Source of the DNA: Cyclina sinensis
Taxonomy: Eukaryota > Mollusca > Bivalvia > Venerida > Veneridae
NCBI GenBank assembly: GCA_012932295.1
Contig: JAAONU010000010.1
Location: 24,860,977 to 24,924,976, forward strand
Reading direction: 5' to 3'
DNA: 64,000 nucleotides
The notes under the pieces were generated by a model. The model was not told the DNA's origin. It ran no database searches and worked only from the letters and a program-made list of their open reading frames with translations. How positions within the stretch are numbered: the stretch's first letter is position 1; every line of letters begins with the position of its first letter. Made by a program: the position numbers and the translations under genes. Shown here piece after piece: positions 23,572 to 36,690 of this stretch.

Positions 23572-24640
23572 TCAAATATGAATGCATCTTAGCATGTAAA
23601 ATTTGATTCTTGATAGGTTTTACAGAATTTTGTATTTTGTTTCCTCAAAGTATTCACCTCCAACAGATATACAAAGTTTCAGTCTCCGGATCCAATCTTT
23701 GAAAGCATTTCCATAGTCTTTTTTCGGTATACTATGAAGACACTACAATATTGCAGAACCGAGGGGTTTGCGCTGAACAAATATTCGACCTAAAAGCTAT
23801 TTTTAGCTGAAGAATAAAAGATCACAAGGGGCAAGGTCAGGTGAATACGGAGGGTAGGGGAACACAACGATATTTCTTCTGCTTCAGAAAGTCTTGCACT
23901 ATAGACGTCTTGTGCGATGACGCGTTATCATGCAGTAATGCCAATGACATTGGCCAAACCTGTTGCGGGTCTTTTTTTTGAAAGTATTTGTTTAGTTTTC
24001 GAAGAACTTTTGTCTTGTAAAATTTCGCTTTAGCAAATTTCCCTTTTAGGAATAACAACCTGAATGGCAGGACCCTAAGTTGTAAAGAAAATGGCATACA
24101 TTACCTTCTTCATACTGATGTTCCTTTTTGCAATGCATGGTCTTTTGCCAGATTTTGTAGCCCAAATCATGTTTTGATGTTTTCGTTTTGGCTCAAAAAA
24201 TAAAAACCATATTTCGTCACCAGTGACAACATTTGCACAAGGCCGTGCATTGTAATTTGGATACTTTTTAAGCAACAAATTAGCGCATTGCACGCGAGCC
24301 TTTCTCTGCTCGTCTGTCAGCAAATGGGATATCCATCTAGCACAGATCTTTCTCATTTTCAAATCACGTTTGAGAATGGTATAAGCTGCTCCAAATGAGA
24401 TGCAAACGATACTAGCTATTTGCATAGTTGTGTATCTTGCATCGGTATTAACTATTTCTTTTACTTTAGCAACCGCCTTGACAGACGTTGCTGTTTTAGG
24501 CCGACGGACGTGGGGTGCATCTTCAGTCGAAATATACCCACATTTGAATTTATTAAACCAACAAATAACTGATGAAAAAAGACATTTCATTTTGTCCATA
24601 TACAGAACACATTTCATAAAATAAGTCTTTACACCCTATG
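23572..24640 (-). mobile_element. mariner element, 5' truncated, unit 1
   Basis: The terminal repeat CGAGGAGTGTTCAAATATGA at 23,572 is preceded by TA, and the flank is the same as that of the unit-2 copy, so both descend from one insertion. The transposase 5' end and the second terminal repeat are gone. Similarity to the unit-2 copy stops at 24,640, exactly where the next duplication unit begins. Confidence 0.85.
23600..24640 (-). pseudogene. mariner transposase remnant, unit 1
   Basis: Readable pieces in order: a helix-turn-helix part with TEDAPHVRRPKTATSV and YTTMQIASIVCISF; the linker LTDEQRKARVQCA; the first catalytic Asp in VVTGDEIWFLFFEPKRK; the second in LLHDNASSHK; then, after a frameshift, the third in PPYSPDLAPCD, giving D,D34D-like spacing. 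At least two frameshifts are needed to join them, and the N-terminal start is missing. Dead copy. Confidence 0.85.
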
Positions 24641-25054
24641 ACGACATGAGCTCAAATTTCTTAAGACCGATACCCCCAGGGCTACCAGGTCTTCGTCTCA
24701 AATTTCATAAACAGCTTTAAAAGTTTTGAAGTAAAACATTTCCCGCAAAATTCCAAAACGGGCTAGCAGCCATGTGTCTTTGTGTGACCAAAAGAAGTAA
24801 CATTCTTCAAAAATATATTTTGAACATAAATCACCTCTTTTAAAATGAGCTACGGAAATGTCTGGGCATATAATTTTGCTCATAGTCGGTCAGTCGGTCT
24901 ATTAGATCAAACGGTTCCGATCAATCAATTGAGAACGCAGCAGCCTAGATCCTTTTTCGTATTCAGTAGGTTGAGAATATTGAGTAAATACCCCCATTGG
25001 CCTCAAAGATTAAGTCTACTAGGGCCTGCACTACAAAAGGAGTTTCGGATCAAT

Positions 25055-26980
25055 GTTCTTAGCACAACTGAATTCAGGACACCTAAGCTTTATAAAATCC
25101 TTGTGCTTAATGGGTACGTACACACTTCATTTTAATCACAATGTCAAAGGTTAAGTACAAACTATAGTACTTTAGATATTACTCTAGACACATTCAATTT
25201 GAAACTTGAACTAATGGGAAGGCATGATATTAAGATGACTTCTATTATGTTATACGACTGGGTCAAAATTCTACCTCACAGATTCATGTACTTTAGAATT
25301 AGTTTCCAATCAATTACTCATGACCGACTTATTTCGGGACCCTCATAGTTTACAGAATGAAATAACACATTGAGTAGATAAACGAGTCTGTGCTAACTTG
25401 GTCATAGTAAAGCTCACATTGACCCATGATGAAGTCAAAGAGATGCAGTTGAAATTTTAAAAGGGCATCTACAAGATAATACATGTTGACTGAATGTTAC
25501 TTCGATAAAAAAAGTCATTATTAAAACAGTGTCAAAACACATTTCCGAAGGTCATATCTGGTAGACGATGAAGTTCGAAGGCGCCTATTTCTATCAAGGT
25601 ATGCTTGCTAAATTTATGTAAAGGTACAAATAGAAGAAAATAAAAACAAGACATATATTAAAAGATTAAGCTTTTATTTCTGTTTAAAGGGAGAAAACTA
25701 AAACATTTGCCAATGTTTTACAACAGGAGTATCTATTATGTATGAATACGATTTACACATGCATTTTTGTTATAGATCAGGATTTTATGCAAAAGATGTA
25801 GGGTGCTCCTCTTCTATATGACATTTAAACATGAATGAATATCGACTTGTTTTACTTCAAAGTTAATTGCCTTCGTTGTTTGAATATAAAAGTGTCACTG
25901 CAGTTGCAAACGTTCGGCCGTCCGTCCGTTTTTTTGTTCATTCTGTAATTCGTTTTTTCATATTTTTTTCTATCGGATTTTTTTGTTTGTTGGCTCGACT
26001 TCCGATTAATTTATATACTGTAAATAGTTTTGTTTCAAGGAACAAATTTTGGGGGACTTTTAGAAAAGAAAACAATGAAATCAGAATAAGAAATCACTTA
26101 TAAACCTGTATTCAGATCTTAATTTGACATTTGCTCTTAGCTTCTATTGTCCGCTCAAAGAAAGTTAACGGTTGAATGACCTATGTTAACTTCTAATATC
26201 CTATTACTGGTCAATTCTTTGCCTGCCTTCTACGGGTACAGTGTAATTTTTAATCTCTCAATCATTTCATTCACTATTTAATTACTTCTATAACCTATTT
26301 CCATTTTCAATGTACTAGCTTCAAAACAACACATATTCTTAAAAATATCATCTTATACAACTTCTGTTCGGGCAATTTGTTTTCAAATTGCGTGCAGATC
26401 AAACGATCACACGGTATAGCAAGTTCACCTCAGTAATACAACAATGTCCAACTACATGCATATTACTTCAGACAAGGGGAGAAAACATCTTCATACATAT
26501 ACAAAAAAACTGATACAAATAGGTTAAGATAAGAAATATTTTTATTTTAGTGACCTGCACAGCTATACAAATTCAATAACATTATTATTATGGGAAAGCA
26601 AACAATAGCACAAGGCTCAATAGGCCTATAAAACATATATACAGTACAATGTTTTTTATATGAATATTAGAATTACATAAATATATAATAGATTTTCGAA
26701 CGATGGGCTTGTCAGAAATGTAATTTTTAGAAACTTTAGTTAGCAAAAAGGGAACAATGCTATATACGTTATTACGTATTGTAGGTGTGAACTGCTCTTT
26801 TTAAAAAAATATTTTTTGAAATATATGTTGTCTTTGGTAAAATTGTATTGACAATAAGTTTTTTTTTTACGTGTAAAGGCATCACAGTTAAAAACAAATT
26901 ATCTCTCAAATTCAACTACATTCTGTGAACATTATGTGATGTTTATATATCAGTTATACACCAATGTATTGTACTTATCA
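25055..26980. other. Non-coding start of unit 2
   Basis: 25,055-25,660 is shared with unit 3 (54,600-55,120) but missing from unit 1. 25,680-26,470 aligns with 4,970-5,395, where unit 1 lacks about 350 bp, and with 55,130-55,930. A CCGTCCGTCCG tract at about 25,917 is common to all three units. No gene supported. Confidence 0.6.
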
Positions 26981-27052
26981 AAGTTGAATAGGAAGTACCT
27001 CTTACCTTCTACCACGTGAACGCCATGGGTTCAAACCCCGCACAAGCCAGAT
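26980..27052 (+). repeat. Weak tRNA-like sequence
   Basis: A GGGTTCAAACCCC B-box-like motif near 27,027 lies in a stretch absent from unit 1. No A box or cloverleaf could be made out. It may be a degraded SINE head. Confidence 0.25.
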
Positions 27053-27069
27053 TTTCTTTTCTCTAATTG

Positions 27070-27490
27070 GTTGAAAAGGAGAGAAAATTATCCATCAAAA
27101 TGGGAGAAGAATGTCCACAGACTTCAAAGAATGAAAGGAAAAAGTTATAAAGAAGCAATGACGTAATGAAAGTAATGACGGAAAAGTCAAAGATGACGGA
27201 CAGGATGAAAGAATAATGGGCAAGAAAGCTTGCACCAAAAGATCTGACAGAAAGATGTGTAATACAATAAGTGACAGGCAAAATAAAATATACGTTGAGC
27301 TTTGGAGCGTTAACTGGGATCAGTAATCTATATGAAGGAGTTGAAATAGATACTACAGCCACAAAAGTTAAATTCTGAAGAAAGTAAAGACAACCCGCAC
27401 TCCAGCATACGCTGAAATCTGACGGTTTACAGATTGTAGTTCGTAAACTGTTTTAGCAACATTTGGAATAGGGGAGAGAATGATGTATGA
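27070..27490 (+). pseudogene. Decayed exon remnant beside GT11 gene, unit 2
   Basis: Counterpart of the unit-3 remnant. It reads LKRRENYPSKWEKNVHRL, MKGKSYKEA, then broken frames through a KDV-like stop and EL/FWS text, followed by a LKSDGLQIVV segment near 27,410-27,460. The pattern K-W-x-K-N-V-x-R then MKGKSYK is kept with unit 3 (SKREKNVYRI, MKGKSYKGI). Several stops; not translatable as one protein. Same caveats on family as for the unit-1 remnant. Confidence 0.45.
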
Positions 27491-28865
27491 TTGGTAAGAG
27501 GAGAAACAGAGTGATGACGCGTTCTAAGGATGGCAGTTTGTATGAGAATTACTCACAAGGACATACGAAATAGTTAGACCATTCATTCTGTTAGCCAAAA
27601 GTAAACTCACGAAATCTATACTCTGTTGTTCTTTGTTTCAATTCCAAGTTTAACTTTTTAATATTATGTGACAGTTTAGCCATATTTATGTTAGTTTTTA
27701 TTATCATGATAAAAGCATGTCAAAAGCATGGTTATTCGATTTCAAAGTAGTGCGAGAATTTGCCTGTCTGAATTTGTCTATAAGCTGTAGTCTAAGGTAA
27801 GAAAGCTTGTTGGGAAGATCTTAATTATAATTGTTAACGGTTGTTTCAGAACATCTGCTTACACAACCTTGCTTTAGAGACATTACTAAATCTTCTTCAA
27901 GTAATAATGTGTTTGTTGTTGCATAAGAAATACATTTACAGTACAGAACAAACCTCTCAATCAAATATTATTAATTTTGTAAAATCTCATTCCGAAATCA
28001 TTTATCATAATACATCTTGTATTGTCTGTTTTGTTAGCACGAGTGTTGAAAGTCAATATGATTTGAAATGTATTCATAATAGTTTTCACTGAGTAAAATC
28101 TTTAGAATCATTGCATTTTGTTAGACAAAAGTTTCGGCGTCAGTATGACAGAAAATAAATTAATCAACTACTTAATTAATTAACTATTTTTTTACTTGCT
28201 AGTATGGAGGCGCCAGATCCTAAGGTATTTTGCTATGTAGCTTTCATGGTTGTAATGGGACCAAACTCAATACACATGTGTCCCCCAAATTCCAACTAAT
28301 TTCGCTTGTAAAAGGTTGATAGGGCTACAATGCTATTTGATGTAATATTATTTCCTACGGTATCCATTGTCGTAATAAACCTTACTCACTTCAAGAACAA
28401 TAGACAAAAAAGAACAGAACCAGTTACTAAATTTTTTATTTAACAGTTTGTATTGATAACGTATCGATGTACTTGAAAGTCAGCTTCTTAAAAGTAGTAT
28501 AATACTATATACGCCGAAATTATATTTCAGTTAAGTCGTTTATTACTTATAAAACAATTTAGAAACAGTTTTAGGATCGTATTTTTCTTCAAAAAGCCCA
28601 ATTTAATGAGGGCTGACCAAATGTTTATTAGTATTCTAATACCTTAAACGTATTTTCTATAGTTAGAAAACCAAAGATTCGAAATGAAATAAAACTTGTT
28701 TTCCTATGACATGTTCTCCGAATTTTGATGTGATTGGCAGTTTGAAAAAAAAAACATAACCATCTTACAATATGTCAAGGTGTCAGAAATATTATTTTAC
28801 GTGCTTGTTGCATACTCAATACGCTACAAAAATGAAGAGCAGTAAGCTTTTCAAAAGTGATCGGA

Positions 28866-29984
28866 TTATGGAAGACCAATCCAATCTAAAGGATAATAGT
28901 CCTGCCGATTTAGTCTTAAACTTAAACTACTTCCTGGTACTGGGTACCCATTGAAATATACAGTCGTGCCTCCCGACAGCCACGCTCCCCACCATCCAAA
29001 CGTTCCAGATGTTACAATCACGTGGTCACATAACATCAGCAGACACATGTCATCGCCTGGGTCATTAAAAGGACTTACAATAATGTTATTTATGTTCTCC
29101 CTACACCAAGCCTTGTCATCACTGACAGCAATGAACGTAACATTAACATATTTCCTTGAATAAAACGCCCTGGCTTTCTTTATAAACGTTATATTGGCAG
29201 TAATAAAACCTTGCCTTTCATAACGACTTTCTGTGAAGTCACCTCGACGAATATGAATACACACCACTTGATATCCAGGTCTTGCAATGCTTTGTAAGAA
29301 CTGTCTTGCTTTTTGTACATGTACGGTCTCTGATCTAAATATGTCGCGCAACATATGCTTTGCTTCTTCAAAGTATTTCCATGACTGTAAGAATCCATGA
29401 AGACTTACATTTTTGCCTGAATTAAACTCTTTAGAACAATTGTAATAAACGGCAGATCTTTTGCATTCACACGTAATGACATCTTTAATTTCTCTGAAAT
29501 GTTTTTGCGCTAATATATTTGGAAGTTTGAAATATGTAGCCAGTAAAATATTTCCTGGAATTAGTGGAATAGCGTCATATTTATAAGCCATTCCAATAAG
29601 GGAAGCAACTTGAAACAACTGATTACCTATTCTACCTTGTATTTCTTTTGACATAACAAAACGGGTGCAGAGCCTATTCTGGTTGGCCATTGCATCTTTC
29701 ATCCAAGTTTCTGTTGCGTAATTCCTGGATTTTGTAGGAGAGATTTCTGCACCACCGTATGCAAGTTCATGCAAGGTGAGGTCTTTCCATGATAGCAGAA
29801 AGCAATGTTTCCTTTTGTGCTTCATATCCTTGTGACGGCCATTTGATTGTCTGAAATGTAGATGCTGACGAACATGGTTTGAGATGCAGTATAATGCTAG
29901 AGCCACAATCTGTATGACAAAGAAAATCACTATTAAATTTCTTGATATGTGATTCTTTCCCTGTTTCACACAAAAGTTGATCAT
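28866..29984 (-). CDS. GT11 galactoside alpha-1,2-fucosyltransferase-like, copy B
   Basis: Intact 372-residue single-exon ORF, by eye differing from copy A at roughly a tenth of positions plus a two-residue indel near residue 102 (NQNRL against NGL). Layout is the same: membrane segment about 17-34, stem to about 105, GRIGNQLFQ (117-125), HIRRGDF (244-250), SDDKAWCRENI (288-298), CDHVIVTSGTFGWWGAWL (319-336). All family motifs are intact, and no residue expected to be essential is lost. Differences cluster in the stem (residues 1-65). Sequons remain at 192, 264, 281 and 353. It is predicted to be a Golgi-luminal fucosyltransferase using GDP-fucose. It probably arose with copy A in the unit duplication, because flanks on both sides match. 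Confidence 0.92.
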   Translation of the reverse strand: MINFCVKQGKNHISRNLIVIFFVIQIVALALYCISNHVRQHLHFRQSNGRHKDMKHKRKHCFLLSWKDLTLHELAYGGAEISPTKSRNYATETWMKDAMANQNRLCTRFVMSKEIQGRIGNQLFQVASLIGMAYKYDAIPLIPGNILLATYFKLPNILAQKHFREIKDVITCECKRSAVYYNCSKEFNSGKNVSLHGFLQSWKYFEEAKHMLRDIFRSETVHVQKARQFLQSIARPGYQVVCIHIRRGDFTESRYERQGFITANITFIKKARAFYSRKYVNVTFIAVSDDKAWCRENINNIIVSPFNDPGDDMCLLMLCDHVIVTSGTFGWWGAWLSGGTTVYFNGYPVPGSSLSLRLNRQDYYPLDWIGLP

Positions 29985-30713
29985 TTTAAATAGTGTCTGT
30001 CCTTATTGTGTCTTTAATTACTGGTTATTTTTCACATCGACATCTTTGTGTGTTTCGTTTCTTCGTAATTCTAACGATGCATTTGCGTACAGATGTATGT
30101 TATATTTTATTTTCTGTTCATATCGTTCACAGCACAGGCGTCATTGAACATGTCCCGTTTTTCCTACATACGGTTTTAATTTTTTATTGATCCTTATAGG
30201 CGTTATACAATTAGCTGTTCACCTTTAGTGTCAATTCTTAATATTTTTATTACAAGTTACAATGTCTTCATGTTTCTCCTCGTTTCCATATCAAACAATT
30301 TGTCACAAACAATGAGATGATATGCACGCTTTGTTAATGCTATTTCGGAATGTAGAAGTGAATCACAACGGGTGTTTTTTTTTTGTCTTTATTGTTTGTT
30401 TATAATTCGAAATGTTTTGTGGAAGTTTTTACAATGCAATGTTCCGGGTGTTTTTATCATAACATGTATGTACTTTTAGCCTGCTACAGTAAAATGCCAA
30501 AAATCATTATATGCACTTTCAGAGGTCCTATACTTCACTTTAATTTACAAAATCGTGTCGTAAGGAGAAAGTTTCACCTTTCATGTTTCAGGAACTTCAT
30601 CACGCTGGTCCACTTCCAGAGGTTTACGTAACCCAATTCTTGTCGTTATCTTCATCTGATATATCTTATACATTAAACCCGCCTAAATGCCTTTAATTGC
30701 TTAAGTTCTTTCC
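29985..30713. other. 5' flank of GT11 copy B, non-coding
   Basis: Aligns with the flank of copy A. No promoter element could be named with confidence. Confidence 0.55.
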
Positions 30714-30944
30714 TTAGCAGGATCTAAGGAAACTTGCTGGTAGCTGTCTAATAATTGATGAAAATTTGGCAGTAGATTCCAAACAGCGGAAGAATGAAAC
30801 CTCAGAAAAACCTTTGTAAAAATGAAGAAAAATAATGGTAAGACTGAGATACATTTCACCGCGTAAACACAAAAATGGCATGAGGAGACCAGTGAAAATA
30901 GCGTAATCTTGTTTGAGAGTAAGATGCACTTTAACTTTTCCCAT
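30714..30944 (-). pseudogene. Frameshifted counterpart of the small ORF upstream of GT11
   Basis: Starts MGKVKVHLTLKQDYAIF like the unit-1 ORF, then loses frame through a small deletion. Unknown product, if it was ever coding. Confidence 0.2.
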
Positions 30945-31231
30945 AGTTAATACTTTTCTAATACAAAAGACATTTTAATTACATATTACAGTGTATTCCT
31001 TGCTTTTTACAAAGATAGTTTTAAAAGAATAAAATGTTTGTACATCTGGAAATTCTAGCTGTAGTTGTGAAGAACATAAACAAACTAAGTTGCCGAGTCA
31101 TTTTTCTTTTGTTACAGAATAACATCAAAATATAAAGTTTTACACACTTTTATCGGTATAAAAAATTACCCCGTTAGTCATGGGGTAGATACTTTAGTTT
31201 TAACATTACTTTTGACAACATTTGATAACTA

Positions 31232-31313
31232 GTCTCTGTGGCTAAGGAGTGTAGATCGTCGCTGAATATTTTACTGACCGAAAAGTCTAGATATCGAACC
31301 CTGGTTGAGTCAA
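31232..31313 (+). repeat. tRNA-like (SINE head) sequence, unit 2
   Basis: Same repeat as at 9,953; the B box is degraded (ATATCGAACCCTGG). Inherited through the duplication. Confidence 0.45.
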
Positions 31314-31977
31314 AACTCTTTTATTTCAGTTTTTCATGGTGTATAGAAGTATAATAATATGTTTTTCCCCATAGAATATTAACTTCTCTTAAATTTTAAA
31401 GAAAAATAATGTAGCTAAATTCTGTAAGTCAGTCGCTTTAACCTCTAACACAAGATTTTTGTTTGGTTAGTGATTTTGGTAATGGGGCAATGAGCTTGTT
31501 ACTATTAACAAGAAATAATACAGAGTTTATATTTTCTTTTACCCGAAAGTGCGTTAAATTGTTAACTTTCAAGAGGGTTATACCTCATTTTAACAAATTT
31601 CAAGTTTTTTTTTTTTTAAATATACTTAAGAACAAAATACATTTAGCAATATGTTTCTATAGTATCATATGAATTATAAATTCATTCATAACGGAATGGC
31701 GTCATTTAAAGCACGCGATTTATATTACATGGGGGTATAAGATCGGATTTTCTAGCACCTGTTTAAACAGTAGAAAATACGCTATAAACGTTTGGACTGA
31801 ATGTCTAAAGAACCGCGTTGACGTCTCTATTTTACTCAAACCAGAAACACCCATAATAGACGAGACATTTTACCAATTAATTGGATCGATAACATCAACC
31901 TACTTTAACAGGTATAAATTACACCAGATTTTGGCCGCACTCATAATCACTACACTCATATATTTTTATTGCTTTGC

Positions 31978-32608
31978 AAATTTTTATCTGGAATAAGACC
32001 GAACAATTACTAAGTTCTTTTTCTTTAAATACATGAATGTCTGTTTCAATATATTCTGTTTCTAAAATACGGAAACAATAGCAAAGAGAAATGCTCGAAA
32101 TATTAAAGCAGGGAAACATACTGAATATATATTTGAAGTTTCAATAAAGTCTCTCTTACAGTCATTGAGTTAAGCTTCGGACCAATATCAGGAAAAAGAC
32201 GTTTAAGCTGTCACTGCAATCTCAACATTTATGACATGAACATGGTCCTCACATGCGTTACGGTCTAGTGCATACCTTCCTATAATTGTATAAATACAAC
32301 CTCTGACAACTACCTCAGGGAATGGATTCTTTGGCTCAAAGTTTAGAGTATTTGAGTGTCACGCGGGAGATCAGATTTCGAATCCCGCTCTGATTTGTGT
32401 ATTGGAAAAATGCATTGCATCTTTCTGTTACGGACTTTCCTGTTCGTAAGTCACACAACAAAGACATAAAGAATAACATTATAATTTATAATTATTAAAT
32501 ATTATTTCAAATAAATATATAATTAACATATAAAATAATTATTAATACATAACTATATTATATTTTAACATATTTATAGATAATCAATAATAATAAAAAT
32601 GTCAATAA
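31978..32608 (+). mobile_element. Unit-2 insertion containing a tRNA-derived SINE
   Basis: About 630 bp absent from unit 1 (joined near 11,110). Inside, a TGGCTCAAAGT A-box-like stretch at 32,332 and a TTTCGAATCCCGC B box at 32,377 are spaced as in a tRNA promoter. A non-tRNA body and an AT-rich tail (32,480-32,600) follow. No clear target duplication was found, so the exact ends are uncertain. Confidence 0.5.
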
Positions 32609-34617
32609 AGGTAAACAAATGTGCCTATGTATTGAAAATTCTTTCATGTATGGAAGAGCTGTAGCCTAGGCAAAAAAAATCAGGAAAGCATGCACACACA
32701 TCAATGTCTGAGATGCCAATTGTGACGACTATGTCGAGCTATCCGCAAGCGGGTTCGACAAATATCATGCCAATGCTCAAATTTTGGTCTGATTAAGCCC
32801 AAGATACTAGGTGTAATAAGGAAATATTGTTTGTATAAGGTAAATAACTCTAGACTAACATGTGATATCTGTCCCATAATAGAACATGACTATTGCCACT
32901 TACCAAGAGTCCTTATTTGATTACGATGGTTGTTTTAATTTGGATGCAAGAGTGCAAAACTGTAATTATGAACGGACGGACGACAGACATCAAACGATCC
33001 TGGGTCCTCTTTACAGCTTTCTCTCTACAAATTAAATAGGAAGTGCTATATGCAAAATATGATACTGCCTGACCTTGTGATTATTCAAGCACGATAACTG
33101 TTTGGCTTTTCTCGTGTTTTTCGATGCTTAAGTAGTAACCTTTGCCTCTGGGGTTATTCAGACACCAGAGATAGCGTTTTATCAGTCTCCGTTAATGTTC
33201 ATAGCACAAACAAGTGTTTCTGGCTTGTGTTTTTTTAAGAAATTTCTAATCCATGGATTACGTCCATGAATTTTATGTTTTTATTGAAATACATTGTTTA
33301 CAAAAATCAACTAAAATTGAAATTAAAAAATGCGGCAGAGTATATTAAAGTTTGTATTTAAACGACAAATAGAAACTCCATAGGTCATTCAACCAGGAAA
33401 TAAGATTAAACCCTTTTTATAAACATTTTAATAAATCAGTTTCAAAATTAAATATTCAACATGCGTCAAGTTGTCCCAGGTAAATATTTGACAGACAAGT
33501 ATTATGCAGTTAGAAATATTTTAGCCCCCAAACACAACTATGGATTTTGGAGGGTTTTTTGCCTAAAGGTTTTGTCAACCATGTTGGAAAGGAATGTACG
33601 TTACATTATGTATAATTATCTTTTGCAATAAACAGGCTTTGCGGCTGAAAAAAGGCAATTATTATACATTATTTTGTGGCAAATATCTTTAAAACTGTGC
33701 TTTTTTATTTTTAAACAAACTAGCAACATAAATAAATAATCAAGAAAAAATTCCAGACTTCTCTGGAACAGAGAAATAAGTATTGAAAAATGAAAAAAAA
33801 AACTTTAAATACGTTGGGGAAAAAAGCGAATCACAAATTATAGCTCATTGTCTTGTTAAAATCTACCTTATAAAGGGCAAAACTAAACATTTCAACACAA
33901 AGAATTCACAATCAATTTTTGCATTTTCAGACGAAGTTGAACAGAATGGTTTCTGTGTTTTCAGACGAATTCAGTTACAAGTATAATAGTTTTGTGTTTG
34001 TCGTTTAAATTTACTTCACAGATATGAACATTTAAAGTTTTGTGATAGATGTAAGGTGTTAAGGTGTAGGCCAAAGAATGTGATGATTTATCTATCTTTC
34101 TGGATACGTTTATACTTTTTTTACCTGTGCCAGATATTTTTACCGACGCGTAAGGAAGCGTTTTGTTATGTCAAACTGTGGGCAGGAAAGATATATAAAC
34201 CAGCAGATCGTAAAGACAGAACCTACAATATGAATACGAAAATTCAAGCCACAGGTTGTTACACTGTTTGACTATAAATTTTGAAAAAAAAAAACAAACG
34301 AACAAACAAAAACAAAAATATGTTGTTGTGAAATATAGTAAGTGTTATAAAAATGTAATAAAAACGTTTATCAGGAAAATATATTGTGTTTTATGATTAG
34401 TACATGATTTATGATAATATTGTTTATAGTGTCAATTGGTTTGAAATCCCAGTCATAATATAATAGACCTAATATCTTATCTGAGATACTCAAACGAAAA
34501 CAAATATAAGGTAATCAATTTCTTCAGACATTGTTGAGATAAACTAATGACAAATTATTTTACTAATCTAAATGCACGGTCAACAATGATTACTTACCTG
34601 CTATATTTGTTCTAAAA
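32609..34617. other. Non-coding part of unit 2
   Basis: Aligns with 11,120-11,720 and 12,450-14,510 of unit 1, minus the TA element. Conserved but without a supportable gene. Confidence 0.6.
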
Positions 34618-34776
34618 ATGAGCAATTTTGAGAACTCTTGGTTAAAGGAAAACCGCACAGAAGTCTGCTACAAATCCATGACCCAAGATAAAATGGTTTT
34701 AGACGTAGAACCTTCATATTTTCTAGAATGCCTAGGCAAGATAAGTAGAGGCGAAAAAGTAATAGTGTCATTCTAA
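34618..34776 (+). CDS. Conserved small ORF / possible exon, unit 2
   Basis: 52 codons from MSNFENSWLKENRTEV to KISRGEKVIVSF, in frame with the unit-1 ORF throughout. The splice-acceptor-like CTAG before the ATG in unit 1 is changed to CTAA here, and the internal donor-like site to AAA|GTAATA. If this was an exon, this copy has probably lost its splicing signals. Confidence 0.25.
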   Translation: MSNFENSWLKENRTEVCYKSMTQDKMVLDVEPSYFLECLGKISRGEKVIVSF

Positions 34777-35586
34777 TAGCTTTTTTAAATTTTACTAAGA
34801 TCACTCTGCCTGTCTCCCTCGCGTCATTATTTCTGCAGACAAGTCTATTATTATGGGCTGATAGTTTAACAAACCATATGTTATATAAACTTTATTTCTA
34901 AAACTGATGAGAAAACATACCAGTATTAGCCTTAACCAGCAGCTTTGATCTTCAAAATATGACAAAAGATTGCAAGATCTGAAAATTATTTTCAGTGCAA
35001 AACTATTCTAAATAAATATCAAATAACAGGGAGACAGAATAGTCTAACTCCGATCCCGTAAAAAAGCTTTCAATCTTTGTTTTCTTGTTCTGACTATATA
35101 ACAACCGAAACTAACAAAAATGTCATAAGTGATTAAACAAAACATATTTGCAAACAAGTAAACATAAGTATCACTTTCAATACTCACACAGTGATAAATG
35201 AATGATATATATCAGTTGCTTTAACTTTAATCAATTTAACTTTTTAATTTGGATTTATGAATTATGTTTAAGGATATGCAATAATTAAATATTTTAAACA
35301 ACAGGAATCGTATTTTTTTCTGACGACAGTTAATCAATCAGAACCAAACCAAATGCAAACCAATCTTAGAAAGAGGTCAAAGCTTCATTTACTGTTTTAT
35401 GTTCCTGTTGGCGGTAGATATACCTAACCGGTTTCGCATATATTATTTTCATTTCATCCAATGACCAAAAAAGCTTTCCATACTATCAGAGCTTCACTAA
35501 ATGAAACATATTTCAAACAGTTTTTTTAATTCAACTTCTTGATTTAACAGTAAAATCTACTTACTTTATACTTCTGAGGACTGACT

Positions 35587-36058
35587 GCGATGTCTTCCGA
35601 CAAGAACTACATCACTCTTTACTCTCAATCAGAAGTTTTAACAACTTAATCCACTAGCATTAGTTTTTCAAAGGTTTCGTTTGATAAATACAGGACAGGA
35701 TTATGGTTTACGCACGGTCTCGTTCCCATTATAGACAAATGATAAGAAATGACATCACGCTATGTACATTTTCGGATAAGTTCACATTTTATAAAGCATG
35801 TAATTCATTTCTCAGCCATGGTTGTTCTAATTGATAAATTATGCAAATGTTGCAAGATGATTTCTGTTGCATGGTTACCAATAAGATTTTGTGGTCTACC
35901 CGAGATCTTATTCTGCGAAACTATAATTTACACAATTTTCTTTGAACTGAAATTTCATTTAGTTTCACAGACTTGTTTTATATAAGATGTCTGCCTGTAC
36001 TTTAATTCTTATAACATAATTCAAATACTCTAATATCTTTTAAACTCAAGTTATTGAG
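35587..36058. other. Unit-2 insertion of unknown type
   Basis: About 470 bp between GAGGACTGACTG and ACCATTTTCTCATTTAAGTG, absent from unit 1 (near 17,837). No terminal repeats or tRNA-like promoter were found. It could be a deletion in unit 1. Confidence 0.4.
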
Positions 36059-36365
36059 CGGAAACCATTTTCTCATTTAAGTGTCTGCTAATTAAATTGA
36101 AAGGCCTAAAGTTGGATGATAAGGATGACATTTAAGAAGATAATATCGATGTAAAATTTAAGGACTTTTAAGAAAACAGTTACCTTTCTTATCCGGTCAC
36201 TTGAAATGTTAAATGCTTTTCAACTAAGCCCTCTGTCACAATTCTACAAGACAACAGACCATACTTTATCAGTTTCATTTTGTGTTTCATCGATTCAATT
36301 AATATATTGTTCAACATGGTCAAAACGAAAACATGTTTGTTTTAAAAAAAACATCGACAAATAAA

Positions 36366-36690
36366 ACAAGAACTGTCACTATAAGATGACAATGCCCCCG
36401 AACGTGGTGCTTTGACCTTTGAACTGAGAAACAGTCATTCAGTGGTCAACATGGTCAAGGTCAAATATAGGTCAGTGGGAAGGTCTTATCCAAAGGGGGT
36501 TGTGTCCAAGTATGAAGTAATTCCATTTACTTATAATGAAGTTATGGGCAATGTTAAAGTTTTTGGGCAAATGGATCTTCAAGGTGAAGGTCATTCAGGG
36601 GTCAAGGTCTAACAAATATAGTTCAGTGGGAAGGCCTTGTCCAAAGGGGTGTTGTGTTTAAGTATGAAGTGTATCCACTTGAGGACAAAT
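36366..36690. mobile_element. Interspersed repeat insertion, unit 2
   Basis: Absent from unit 1 (about 18,140). It begins AAGAACTGTCACTATAAGAT and contains CCCCGAACGTGGTGCTTTGA plus two copies of a GTCAGTGGGAAGG...TCCAAAGGGG module. The style is that of a family dispersed in bivalve genomes, as I recall it; class unknown. The ORF across it is incidental. Confidence 0.5.

Noticed and set aside
36412..36612. 66-codon ORF in unit 2
   Set aside because: Lies in an interspersed repeat with internal duplication and is absent from unit 1.
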